Shown in pieces: positions 12,088 to 23,730 of a stretch of DNA of 64,000 nt. The position numbers and the translations under genes are program-made. The DNA comes from Paramecium tetraurelia (Eukaryota > Ciliophora > Oligohymenophorea > Peniculida > Parameciidae). The stretch lies in contig NW_001799623.1 of assembly GCF_000165425.1 (NCBI RefSeq), positions 5,134 to 69,133 on the forward strand, given 5' to 3'. Each line of letters starts with the position of its first letter. Position 1 is the first letter of the stretch. The notes beneath the pieces were generated by a model. That model saw only the letters and a list, made by a program, of their open reading frames with translations, ran no database searches and was not told the origin of the DNA.

Positions 12088-12819
12088 TCATATTCTATAT
12101 TTTTTTATTGATAAATGTAACTATTACATTATTCGATTACCTTCCTATTAATCATATCCTTCAAAAATTGTATTTCTTGGATGAAATTCTCCCTTCATAC
12201 TCACTTATTAGGCAGCATTTAAAAATTATTCATTCAAAAGATCTGAATCTGTATTCTTATTTACTAAGATTATTCTCTTGTCAGCTTGTACAAATATTTA
12301 CAAAGCATTGTAAAGTTCATCAGAACTATTTTTTTGATCATCAGCTTTTTCAAATGAAGTAATAACAATTATAATCAAATCTCTATACTAGTGGAACCAT
12401 TTAATACAACTTAACAAATTGGCTTTTATTATGTCGGTCCTATCATATTCAGTAACTATATATAAACATTTAATTTAGCTTTTAAGCAAAGCTTCCCTTC
12501 TAAAGAATTTTTAATATTCTTCAATGCACTTTTCTCGTTCATCTATTGTGTCTGTCAATGTTAAGAAAGGACATGAAACAACATAAAAATTTTTGTTTTA
12601 CTTTGAATTCCATAATTTATGAGATTAAAAATTATTTTGCTTGAAATTTGAACTTGTGTTCTGTAGCTTTATAAATAGTGTTGGAGAATAATTTATTCCC
12701 AAAATTAGTGCTAATTAATGTTGAGTGCCAAATATTTTCCGAAAACATCCTACAGCTTTAAGGAAAATCTCAAAGACTAAATTAACTACGTATTTTATAA
12801 AGGTTGTCAAGATTGACAT
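12088..12819 (-). CDS. AIG1/GIMAP-like GTPase-related protein (copy B)
   Basis: Intronless, 243 residues. An N-terminal amphipathic or hydrophobic segment (TFIKYVVNLVFEIFLKAV) may contact membrane. LALILGINYSPTLFIKL sits where a P-loop should be but lacks GxxxxGK[ST]. It continues with VVSCPFLTLTDTIDE (DTPG place), CLYIVTEYDRTD, LIIIVITSFEKADD (G4-like TxxD place) and KRIILVNKNT (G5-like), which is the AIG1/GIMAP order. Shares this plan with the next gene downstream; the two form a same-strand tandem pair. Function unknown; probably a non-canonical or inactive GTPase fold. Confidence 0.55.
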
Positions 12820-13039
12820 TATATATAATAATGTTTGTTTATCTAGTAAACAAAGATAGAGTATTGATTAATTCTATTAAACCTTAACAATAATTTTATA
12901 AATAATCCTATTTGTGTTTTTTCTAATTTAATTACATAATTTCAAAAAAAGCTGTTATTATTCAAAACTACCCATGGTCCAAAAACAAAAATATTAGGTA
13001 TTTTTTATAGATTTAGAAAATGATTAAAACATAATAAAT
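12820..13039. other. 220-bp AT-rich spacer
   Basis: Lies between the start of AIG1-like copy B and the stop of the MORN gene, both on the minus strand. No ORF with conserved features is seen, so it probably holds the promoter of copy B. Confidence 0.5.
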
Positions 13040-14149
13040 TCAAATTTTCTTACCATCCAACCACTCTCCTGTTTGTTTGTTGCCACTTGGATCGATGACT
13101 TCACCTTTACCATGTTACTTTCCATCTTTCCAATACCCTTTATAGATTTTTCCGTCTTGCCAATAAAATTCACCATATCCACACTTTTTATCTTCTTTAT
13201 AATCTCCTAAAATATTTTATAAAATCTACATACCTAGATATTTCTTACCATCAGGCCAAACAAAGATGCCTTTTCCATCCATTTTATTTTCCTTCCACTC
13301 TCCTTGATATCTTCTTTTATCAGCCCATGTGTATTCTCCTTAGCCATGAATTTAGTTATCAAGAAACTATCCTTGATATTTGGCACCATCACTCCAAGTA
13401 AAAATACCATTTCCGTTCTTTTTACCTTATTTATACTATCCTTCAAAATATGAATTATCTGGCCAATACTCTTTACCTTCACCTTCTTGTTGATTATCAA
13501 CCCATTATCCTTCATATCGAGCCCCATCAAAATGATAATATATTCCAAATCCCTTTGCACCTCCATTCATCCAAAACCCTTCATATGCATCTCCATCTGC
13601 ATAAATTATTCTACCATGTCCACAAATCATGTCACTTTACCATTAACCTTCATAAATGGACCCGTCCAACCAAAATTATTTACCATAACCTTCTCTCTTT
13701 ATACCTTCCCAATTTCCTATATATATGACTTCCCCCTTTATTTAATAAGGAAGCTGAGCTTAACCACTGTGTTACACCTATTAGATCGGAATATATTTTC
13801 CAATTCTTTCGAGAGTTCTCTTGATGTTATTATTAGTAATTTCAATTGTTTATTCATATAGCCTCAAATCAGGATGTTGAAGTTATTATGGAACCTCGGT
13901 CAGTTATTAAACATCTTGTTTTTGTGATTGCTGTTAGAGGGATTTGAAAATATTTGGATCTTCGTCGCTCTTCCTTTGTTCCAACTCCTGCTTCTTTTCA
14001 TCTGTTATTTCTGCAGAAACTTCTTAGGCTAATATTTTCTAATTGTCTATAGTGATATATTGTAACTATTCAACAAATGCAGGAGTTTGAGAATTGCTGA
14101 TAACTTGATGATTCAGTATTGGTTGTTGAGCACAACATTTTGCTCCCAT
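13040..14149 (-). CDS. MORN-repeat protein with acylation-type N-terminus
   Basis: Starts MGAKCCAQQP: Gly2 followed by a Cys pair, a typical N-myristoylation/palmitoylation signal. About 120 Gln-rich residues follow, then at least eight MORN repeats of the form YEGxWxxxxxxGxGxxxxxDG (for example YEGFWMNGGAKGFGIYYHFD, YQGEWKENKMDGKGIFVWPD). One intron at 13207-13233. Ends GEWLDGKKI then TGA. MORN arrays bind membranes or phosphoinositides and scaffold cortical structures; with lipidation this suggests a cortex or ciliary-membrane protein. A standard-code ORF on the same strand here is only a frame-shifted shadow of the repeats. Confidence 0.85.
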
Positions 14150-14178
14150 GTATATATTAATTTTAATTTATAAAATAG
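14150..14178. promoter_or_regulatory. 29-bp divergent intergenic gap
   Basis: Between the MORN gene start (minus) and the small membrane protein start (plus). AT-only apart from single G residues, with a TATATA run. Candidate minimal bidirectional promoter. Confidence 0.4.
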
Positions 14179-14454
14179 ATGAGTTAGAGGAAATTGTTCA
14201 GATACTACATCGATCAAAGCATTCAATAGTAAAATGAATAGAAATTGTTTCTGACAAGAGTCAATAGGTGGAGATTCAACACTTTGGACAAATCAAATTG
14301 TATAAAATATTATGAATCTGTGATTAGTCTTGAAATCCACTAGGCCCATCAAACCCATACTATTTGGTTTAGCTTGTTTGGCAGTTTATGGTACTGTAAA
14401 TCTCTATAAGTAGATTGGACATACGGCTTTTATCGTATTGATGAACATCATTGA
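14179..14454 (+). CDS. Small single-TM protein, unidentified
   Basis: Reads MSQRKLFRYYIDQSIQQQ... With two GTA...TAG introns at 14300-14327 (28 nt) and 14391-14413 (23 nt) it gives a 74-residue protein with a basic N-terminus, one hydrophobic helix (PILFGLACLAVY) and a short C-terminal tail WTYGFYRIDEHH before TGA. The layout (basic N-terminus, one TM, aromatic tail) is like small accessory subunits of mitochondrial respiratory complexes, but I do not recognise it. Without splicing, a slightly different 91-residue frame to the same TGA exists. Confidence 0.45.
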
Positions 14455-14489
14455 TTTATTATTAACAATAAATATATAATTATAACAAT

Positions 14490-16092
14490 ATGTCTACTCA
14501 CGTCAATCAAGCATAACAGAATTTAACCAATTCGCAACAAGAAACCAAGTAATTCCCTTATTATATATAGTCTCAGGAATCGCATCAGATCGAGAAAATT
14601 GTTCATATCAACAATTATTAAATTCTTCTTTGCTGTAATGCTATTTTTACTGCTCAGTCTCCAGATCTAATATCACCTGGATGTTATTTCCATTTTTGTA
14701 CTTTTTCTAATATACCATCTCACTGACTTTTTGAATGCCCTATACTATCATTTTAAGATGAAAAAATTGTAAATACGATTGTAAATATTCTTATTTATAC
14801 AGCAAGAAGAAAAAGTTATTGGGCTATGTTGGAGCCACATTATTTGATTTCTTTTATTTAACATGCTTATTGTTGCTAAAAAAAGTCGGATACCAATATT
14901 TTGTTTACAGTAATGTATTTTTAGTTATTGCAATTTTAATGAACTTCTACTCACTCTATCAAGATAGAGCTTTATTAGAATCACTAAAAATGTTGAATCA
15001 AATATCTTTATTGACAAGAATTTATGTAGCGATATGTTCACTATTTATAACTTTGAAAATAGATAAAGTCATAATTTGGAATTGGACTCCAACATTATGG
15101 GGTGTTTGGGTCGGTTTGATTTGTTTTATTGGTATTAGTGCAGGTTCTCTAATAGTAACATTTAGCAAGATAATATAATATCTGTTTGACAGATAAAATT
15201 TATAGAGATCAGAATGTATTTGTTCCTATAACAACTTTTAGTAATTTCCTACATCTGGTTAACTCAACTGCTCATATTTGGGAGTGTTTCCATATCATTA
15301 AGTTCTTTGGGATATTTAGAGTATTTAGAAAATCAACCAAATTATTCTCACAATTTCGTTGTGCAAGAATATTTCATAATTGCTGAATTTTTCATCATTT
15401 TAATTTATTCCTTTATATTTTCGTATAGATATCTGTGAATAAATATACATAACACTCTTAAGATGATGAACCTGTTAACTAATAATAATTTTCTGTTAAC
15501 ATACAAGGAAACAACTAAACTTTGTAATAAATCAATCCGACTTCCTCAAGAACTTAGATTCCTTAGGTTGTGTAAAAAATATCAAAAGCCTATTTTGGAA
15601 TACCCTCTTTGATCAAGAAGGAAGGGGGTGATTAAGATTCAATTAGTGGGTCTCCAGTTCTTAAGAAATCATCAAAAGGGCACAAAAGAGCATTTTCCAG
15701 CTAAGGAGTCGCTTCATAGATGTTTTAAGAATTGGATTATATAGTTATTGATAAGCAACCTCCTAATGCTTTAAATAAGACTACTTCTAATGAATTAAAA
15801 TTTTAAATTGATAAAAAGAGATGTAATTCTCATTTAGTAACAGTAAATTATTATTGTTTAATATTAGATTGCTCATGATGACAGTATTTAAAATAAAAAA
15901 CAGGAAATGAGTATGAGTTAGACCAGCAACATTTGTATAGTGTGTTATGAAAGGGGACCGAATGCTGTTTTTATGAATTGTGGTCATGGAGGAACATGTT
16001 ATCAATGTGCTATAGACATTTGGAAATAAAAAACAGTTTGTTACTTATGTAGGAATGTAATATTTAGTAATTAATCAAAATTAGAAAATTGA
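14490..16092 (+). CDS. Multi-pass membrane protein with C-terminal RING finger
   Basis: MSTHVNQAQQN, a 22-nt intron, then six or more TM helices (for example FFFAVMLFLLLSL, LICFIGISAGSLIVTF). A Ser/Gln-rich loop follows, and the C-terminus is a RING-HC: CIVCYERGPNAVFMNCGHGG..CYQC...CYLCR. C-terminal RINGs of this CxxC...CGHGxxCxxC...CxxC form act as membrane-anchored E3 ubiquitin ligases. Introns inferred near 14544, 14771, 15216 and 15853 (the last 31 nt). One frame change near 15428 is not explained by a clean intron, so the model there is uncertain or there is a sequencing frameshift. TGA at 16090-16092. Confidence 0.7.
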
Positions 16093-16228
16093 ATACATTT
16101 TAAAGGTTGATTTGGAGGATAGATATGGAGATTTATTTAAAGTTGTTTCTACTGCTTAAATGATAGATTAATTTAATAAATGAAAAGCATGCGTGTTAAT
16201 TATATAAAATTTTCTATGACTATACTAA

Positions 16229-18146
16229 TCATTGTCTTGGTTATACATTTACTTTGATTTCACAATTGTATTTTTATTCTTGAGGATTTTAAAAATTTAA
16301 TAAGATAACATAGTTTGATTTTGACTTCATCTCAAAATTAGCTATTTTGTCTTTCAAAGTTAAATTTTCGTTTTGTACAATTAAGAGGTTATTCAGTTTT
16401 AACTCGCACTCTACCTTTCTTATATTATTAGATTGGTTAACAAAATGTAATAAAACTCCTAAAATACAAATAAATAGTATACCTTTTTTGTTCTCCATAA
16501 TAAAAATTTTTAGATTTTGAATTTCAATGAATTGCACATCCTATTTAAAATATATATATTCAAAAACTGAAGGCTTAATTTTAAAGTCTACTTAACATTT
16601 AAAGCGAATTACTGGAGACTAAAGTAAAGTTCTGGGGTCAAATTTGTAAAGCAATAACATATATTCTTTTGGGGGTATCGAAACCTTTCTGAAGGTTTCC
16701 ATTTATTAGGTTTCATAATTGATTAAATTTTCATGTATATTAAACTAAAGATACTCTTCGAAATGTAAATCTCCATGATTCTCATAATATATGTACATAA
16801 ATCCAATAGTATTATCCATAGTCATCTATACCTGTGGAAATCCTTCTTTTTATAATTTACCAATATTTTATCTGTTTGCTTTTGATGTTTATCTGATAAT
16901 TGCTACCATTAGTTCTTTTAATTTTCCCTCACTTTATTCGCTTTAATCAAAATTTTATGGTGGTTTCAATCCTTAGATTTACAATTTTAATACTTTTTAT
17001 TAATTTTACAATTCTTGAGATAGCAATTCAAGATTATAGAATTCTGCTTGGCAGAGCAAAGTGTATTTTCCTTTTTCTAATTCTGTTCTATGATAAAGAT
17101 TTTGATTGAAATCATTAGTGTCAGAAATTAACTAATAGCTTTTCTTATGATTCTTAAATAATAAAAATCTTATCAATCCATATTTTATTTCTTATTATTA
17201 TTTCAATGAATTAAAGTTTTAATCTCTCTAACAAATTGAGATCCAATAAGTGTCTTTCTTATTAATTTGAAAATTATAAATGTATGTATGTTCAATAAAT
17301 TACAATTTTCTTTCCATAGGCTATTGCATTGTAAAGGTATAAATTTGAGAATTTTTATTTAAATGGACTTAAAACAAAGGGTATTATTGAAATTCATTCC
17401 AACTGAAAAGGAATTTGGAATCATTTTATTTCACACCTGCATCGCAAATTGATTCTTAGTTAATGGCTTATAATTCAACTTAATTTTCTTTTATTGATAA
17501 TATTACGTATGCATTATTTCTCTATTTGTAGTTAACTTCAATATAAAAAATCGAGCTTTTTTACTCTAATAGAGTTCGCAATTCTTCAATCCTATTCATT
17601 TAAATTTGTGTAATTGGTTAACCAATCAAAAGCTTAAAATATACAACGTCAAATTACATATACAAACGATTATATCGATTGAGTTACTAAATGATTATAT
17701 ACATTGTAACTATTGCCTAGTAATTTAGCAACAGCTTTTTCAATTATTATAGCCCATTAATAAGTGCATTTGAACAGTGTTTCATCACTATTCTTAAGAC
17801 AAAGCACTTAATCATCTACAATCGATATTTTCCATTCACCTTGGTCACAAAGCCAAACAGCAAAGGGGTTCTCTCTAATCTCATAAATATTCCTCATAAG
17901 TTCAATTTCTGATTGCAGCACATTAAAAGCATTGATAAGAGCAAAATGATCATAATATTTTGAAATCTAAAACGATAAGCAAGCGCGTAATGAATTTGGT
18001 ATATCGATATCATCTATGGATTTAATTGAAATATTTGGAAAATTATTCAAGTTTAATTAGAAACCTGGAGCTTTATTTTGGCTATCTTAATATAAAGCAA
18101 TAGTTTATTTTCCTTTTCTATAAGCACTTAATATTCTGTCTTACAT
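16229..18146 (-). CDS. Calpain-like protein lacking the catalytic Cys
   Basis: The region around FAVWLCDQGEWKISIVDDQV...YQWAIIIEKAVAKLLGNSY matches the core of the calpain (C2 peptidase) domain (G.W..V.VDD...WVALLEKAYAKL.GSY). In calpains the Cys lies in QGxxGDCWFLAAL about 40 residues earlier; here it reads QISKYYDHFALINAF, with no Cys. The later His/Asn (RNPWG) block is not evident either. A long region with two C2L-like beta stretches follows, then a short hydrophobic segment and a charged tail to TGA at 16229. The start at 18146 is the first in-frame ATG after an upstream TGA and is uncertain. Probably a protease-dead calpain homologue; Paramecium calpain genes form large families. Confidence 0.55.
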
Positions 18147-18319
18147 TTAATTATAAATTATATTCTATTATTTAACCAATATTCACATCTCTTTCATCAA
18201 CAAACTCTCAACTATTTTACTTGGCTTATAGCATTTTTACATGATCTAACTCTAAAGTAGAGATACTTTTATGATTGCAAATTTGTAATAAGTTTCTAAC
18301 AAAATAATAAAGCCAATAG

Positions 18320-18691
18320 TCAACTACGTATTAAATCCTATTTTTGTTTGCTTAAATAAGCTAAAGGTTTTTCAATATATGGATATGCTAAATTTTTAAT
18401 TTTGAAAAGCAAAATCTATGATTTTATTATCATGAGATAGTTTATTTTTATTACTATTCTCTTTGTACGGATAGAGGAGTGCAATCTATTTATATGTACG
18501 GCTTTATCTACCAGCATATTTTTGTCAGCAACTTTTTTTAAGTAGAGTTTGTTTTATAAATTCATAAAAGAACTACTTAAATCTGCTAGTATGAATAGTC
18601 ATCCAGATATTTTCGATTCATAGTAAGAACTTTCAATCAATAGGAGAATGTTTCTTTTTGATTTGTTCTTTTTTATTTTTATATGAGACAT
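18320..18691 (-). pseudogene. Kinesin-motor-like relic with an in-frame TGA
   Basis: From ATG at 18689-18691 the frame reads NKSKRNILLLIESS...SG, then TGA (18599-18601), then in the same frame LFILADLSSSFMNLQNK...LVDKAVHINRLHSSI. This order parallels the kinesin block SSRSHxIFxIxIE...GKLxLVDLAGSER...INKSLxAL. The conserved SSRSH and AGSER residues are mostly lost. No clean intron removes the TGA. Fragments further upstream and downstream are in shifted frames. Best read as a decayed kinesin copy; alternatively, exons of a very divergent gene. The remainder of 18147-18881 shows no other supported gene. Confidence 0.35.
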
Positions 18692-18881
18692 CACTTTATT
18701 ATATACTGTCTTTTATAATACTTAGAGTCATTTATAATCATGAACATGCTTACTATTACAATCTTAAGTTTCTCAAAATTAGGTCCAAAATTGCTTAAGA
18801 GATTTCTGTTTCTTAAATCTACGACATTACAATTAAATCAAAGCATTATTAAATTCTTTTTTACAGCATTTTAATTTTTTC

Positions 18882-19280
18882 ATGGACGACTCTTTCGAAT
18901 TAGATATTCTGTGTAAATAGAACCCTAACAACTTATTTCTGTAAAAAGAAACTGAGATTGTTAATTATCTTAGATCTTTGGGAATCAAAATGAAAACTGA
19001 TCCTACAATCAAATAGGAATTATTCCACTCTAAACGAAAACAACAATTCACAAAGTCAAACACAACCTAATTTGACATCATTAGCATTAAGCAATTGGAA
19101 ATTTCATCAAATTCAATTAAATCTCGCAGAACACCCTCCCATACACCTCAAAGTTCCCCCTTAATGATTAATTAAGAAAATGTTGGGCAAACTAGAAAGT
19201 CAATCTTCTCTATCAGATTAGATGGTTTTGGAGATGAAAATTTAGAAGATGAGGTAGGAGACTATTTTACTAATATGTGA
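18882..19280 (+). CDS. Small hypothetical Ser/Lys-rich protein
   Basis: Intronless, 132 residues: MDDSFELDILCKQNPNN, then KETEIVNYLRSLGIKM and a Ser/Thr/Pro-rich basic middle (RRTPSHTPQSSP) with an acidic end DGFGDENLEDEVGDYF. No domain recognised. The SPxx-like sites suggest phosphorylation. Ends 10 bp before the convergent NOC3 gene. Confidence 0.6.
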
Positions 19281-19290
19281 TTAATCAATA

Positions 19291-20994
19291 TCATTATCTA
19301 TATACATCATAAACACTTTTGTTCAGCATATGTTAGGGAACTGGCTCATTTTTAAGTAGTTTTGATACAATTGACATCATCTTTTGTTGGTTGTTGAATT
19401 TCTAAACTTAATTATAAAATTAAATACATTTTTAATCTCCTTCACTTCTTCATAAATTGAGGAATTTAAAGCGTTTGTGCATGATGGATCATCACATTTC
19501 ACATTGTAAGAATTCATCCCAAAACCTTCATTATCTTCTTCCAACATCTTTTAAGTTTTCTAATATTTCTACATCACTAATTTGATGCAATAACAAAGTG
19601 CATATACAAATCTAACATTCTCAGAATTGTTAGCCAATTAAATAAGCATTTTTACAAAGGAACCTGTAACTTCTTATGAAAAATGTCTTTTCCTTATGAA
19701 TGCACTGTCTAATATTCTCAAGATCAAGCTCTCTTCCTCCTCAGTGATTTTTATTTTTTTGTTTGTCCACATGTCCAATAAACAAACATAAAATCTTTAC
19801 ATTGTCTCCTTGTCATCTACCCCAAAAACAGATGCTGGTCCATCCATTATAGATTACAGAGCAAATATGGTTTTTAATCTTAAGTTAATATATTTCAACA
19901 AATTATCCTTTTTCTATCTAAGTATGTTAGTCGAAGATAATAAGCATTCAAAGATTCCTTAGATTAATTCAATGTTTATCAAATGAACATATTGCAAAAT
20001 TCCATTTAAAGCAGATTCATAATATTTTGATACTCTAGGTAATTTGAGTACTTTAAAATAGATATAAAATATTTTTGAAAGAATCTCTCCATTCTAAAGC
20101 ATAAATATAAATATATTACATTTTTAGCCAAAGTCTTTTTATCTAAGTCTCCTTATGCTTCTTATAATTCGTCCTAAACCTCTTTTAACAATTTCTTTTA
20201 TTTAGCCATTTCTTCCTTAGTCAATTTTTATTTCTTTTTATCCTTCTCTTTCTAACTGAAGTATTCTCTTTTCTTTTGCTTTACTGCCCTCTTCTTTTCC
20301 TTCTCTTATTTCTCTAATTCCTGAGGTAAAAACTTAGTGTCTATCTATATTTAATTAACTAAGTCAACAAGATTATCTGGTAATTGATCTTCATGTTTAG
20401 TCTGATAAAGCTTTTGTATTTGTGTTAATATTTAGAGTTTGGACTCATGTAAAGAATGCTTCTTGTTTCTTAAAATATTAGCGAGAGAATTGTAACATAT
20501 TTCATTACAAGTCAATAAACCATAAGTAACATATTGAACCAATTCTCTATTGTAATTAAAATGGAATAATGAATTCAACAATTTGCAGAGACTATGGATA
20601 AATATGATAAATACCTCTGATAGCAGGTTTCCACAAGAGGTCCTTAAGATATTAATTTAACAAATGTAAATTGAGCTTTAATAAATTGATAATAATTTTT
20701 TATTAGACTCAATTCAAAGTTAAGTACTTATTTCTCTTCTTTTTTGATAAACTTAGTGACTTTAAATTCGTGAGCCTATTAATCAATTTTGTATAATGGT
20801 GCGATGTCAATAAACAAGTCTGTTAATGCCATAATTGTCATTTGAACGATGAACACATTTTCATGTTTGAGTAATTCAATTAATTAAGGCAACTCTGAAA
20901 TCCTCTAATCTGGGTTTGCCTGAATTTCTGTTACCTTTTCCTCAATCATATGAGTAAGCTAAGTGAGAGTCATTGTTCTTTGATTTTCAGACAT
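19291..20994 (-). CDS. NOC3: Nucleolar complex protein 3 (NOC3-like)
   Basis: Starts MSENQRTMTLTQLTHMIEEK. The segment NPDWRISELPQLIELLKHEN, then MALTDLFIDIAPLYKI and FELSLIKNYYQFI matches the conserved NOC3 N-terminal block (V..LA..SL..VF.DI.P.YRI......E...L..FE..L...Y). NOC3 works with NOC2 in pre-60S ribosome export and has been linked to replication origin licensing. The downstream part is alpha-helical with a Lys/Glu-rich coiled stretch. A 26-nt GTATTTAA...TTTAG intron near the end restores a C-terminus SVYDVYRQ with TGA at 19291. Its start is 166 bp from the divergent DPM1 start. Confidence 0.72.
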
Positions 20995-21160
20995 TGATTA
21001 AATTATTAAATTAATTTATAATGTTATTGTCATTCTTTCTGAATAAAGTAATACTATTATAATTTTATATTAAGAAATCTAATATGTTTAATTAAGTGAC
21101 ACGAATATAGTGTTTTCTTGATTGAATTCAAAATAAGAAACTAATTTTATTAAATTAATA

Positions 21161-21919
<759 letters not shown>

Positions 21920-21962
21920 TATATGAATATAAATATTTACATAGACATATATATAAAATAAC

Positions 21963-22577
21963 TCAGAGCTTCTTAGACTTTGTTATTAACCAATCGACCA
22001 CTTACGTTATATTGTTTCCAGTCAAAGCACTGCACATTGCAACTGCCCAAGCATTAGATGTTATGTAATCCAAATTTAGACCTTTTAATCTAATTGATAA
22101 CTGTACCTTCTATCATTTACTTTTCATTCAAATGTGGATTTACATCTATTTTATTTCCAATCACTAATAGTGGAATATTACGCAAAGATTTATTATCTAA
22201 TAAATTGTGCAATTCCTTCTTTGATGTTCCCAGAGTGGCTTGCTTTATTTTTAATTTATTATGTTTACATTTGAAGTATCAACAAGAAATATTATTGCAT
22301 CACAACCTTGAGCATAATTACCCCACTCTGGTCTATATTAAACTTGTCCTCCAATATCCCAAATCTTTTAATCGATGTGTATTCATACTTTCATTGTCAC
22401 TCCTCCTTTTTTTACAGTCCTGACATTCAATCCCACTGTAGGTACTGTGAATGAAGGATCCCCCATAGAAAGTTAATTCAACATAGTAGTTTTTCCTACA
22501 TTTTCCAATCCAACCATGCATACTTCAAGTTTTGAAGTTGAAAAAAATGATTTTAGTTTCTCAATTAAATTGCCCAT
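21963..22577 (-). CDS. ARL8: ARL8-like small GTPase
   Basis: Arf-family GTPase that in other eukaryotes controls lysosome positioning and fusion. Motifs: G1 VGLENVGKTTML, switch VPTVGLNVRTVKKGGVTMK, G3 WDIGGQ, the segment RPEWGNYAQGCDAIIFLVDT, ELHNLLD and G4 GNKID. It ends with a C-terminal helix ITQVVDWLITKSKKL and TGA at 21963. Three introns (24-26 nt) are inferred. The N-terminus is MGNLIEKLKSFF; Gly2 would allow myristoylation, unlike animal ARL8, which is N-acetylated on Met1. Confidence 0.88.
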
Positions 22578-23047
22578 AAGAAAATATAAAAATCGAACAA
22601 ATATTTCTTATTAAAAATTCAATCCTATGCTAAGTTAAAATTACTTAATTATTTCAACTTCGAGTTGCTAAAAAAATTGTGATTGCTTTAAAAATCCTTA
22701 ATTTTCAGAGTTATTTTCAGTAACACTTATTTTCATAACTATTTCAAGTCAAATTAAAAGAAAAATCTATTTTAATTTAATTCTCAATTTATAAATTGAT
22801 AATAGCGTTATAGTACATTAATTATTAAATTGCTTTGTTTTAGGATGAAACAATTGAAGATGATATGACAAAACAATTAAATTAGTTTAAAATCTTAACC
22901 TTTTATATTTTTAATAGCATAATTTTTCTAGAATCAGAAATTTTTAAATTTTAGATTTAATTTTGATTTTATTACTAAGAGAATTTAAATCCATTTTAAT
23001 TGATTTAAATCAATGAATGTGTTTTATTAATTAAATTCTAGTCCTCC
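22578..23047. other. 470-bp AT-rich spacer between divergent genes
   Basis: Lies upstream of ARL8 (minus) and of the Gln-rich hypothetical gene (plus). I see no ORF with conserved features and no RNA-like hairpin; presumably promoters. Confidence 0.5.
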
Positions 23048-23704
23048 ATGAAAAAAAGCATTTTATCAAATTATGAAACCTATTCTAGCTTCAAAAGGAA
23101 ATAATCTTAACCTTTGGCAACCGCAAGACAAAATTAATCCCAAACACATTTAATTTAAGCTGAATGTAAAACTCCAGAAAAAACAAGCTTCTTGAGATAA
23201 AAAACTCCATCAACCAAAACCAAAGTAAAATCTTAGAACACTGATAACAAAGAGAACGAAAACAGGACGGTCAATAGAAATAGTTCTTCGAAGAAATCCT
23301 ATAGATAAACATAGGAAAAATAAACAAGCAATTTGATGAAGTAGATTAATGAAATGTTAAATCAAAAATCACTCTCAGTCCCTGAGATTTTATAAGAGAC
23401 AAAAGAAGACAATGAAATCAATCAGTTTGAATAAACATAATTCTAAAGAGCATTTGCTTAGAATAAAGTCATTAAGATATAAGATTTGTTTAGTTAAAAT
23501 TAAATTACAATAAAAGAATTAGAAAAAAATTGGTAAGCGCAATTGAGTCAAGAGTCTGAATTAATCAAATCACTATAACATCATGAAAGCATTTAGTAAA
23601 TTAGAAGTGATTCTAAAGAGAACCTATTAAATTCTTTGATTCCCTTGGAAAATTCGACAGTCCATTAACCATTAATATATGTTATTGATTTAGCATTATT
23701 ATGA
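23048..23704 (+). CDS. Hypothetical Lys/Gln/Ser-rich protein
   Basis: Intronless frame of 218 residues, MKKSILSNYETYSSFKRKQ... The first half is basic and low in hydrophobics (TPEKTSFLRQKTPSTKTKVK); the second half is helical (IQDLFSQNQITIKELEKNW). No domain recognised. Ends 27 bp before the convergent coiled-coil gene. Confidence 0.65.
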
Positions 23705-23730
23705 AAAATGTTTAATTTAGTAATTATTGA

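Noticed and set aside
13234-13861. Overlapping His/Leu-rich ORFs on both strands
   Set aside because: Frame-shifted shadows of the MORN-repeat gene; periodic composition explains their length.
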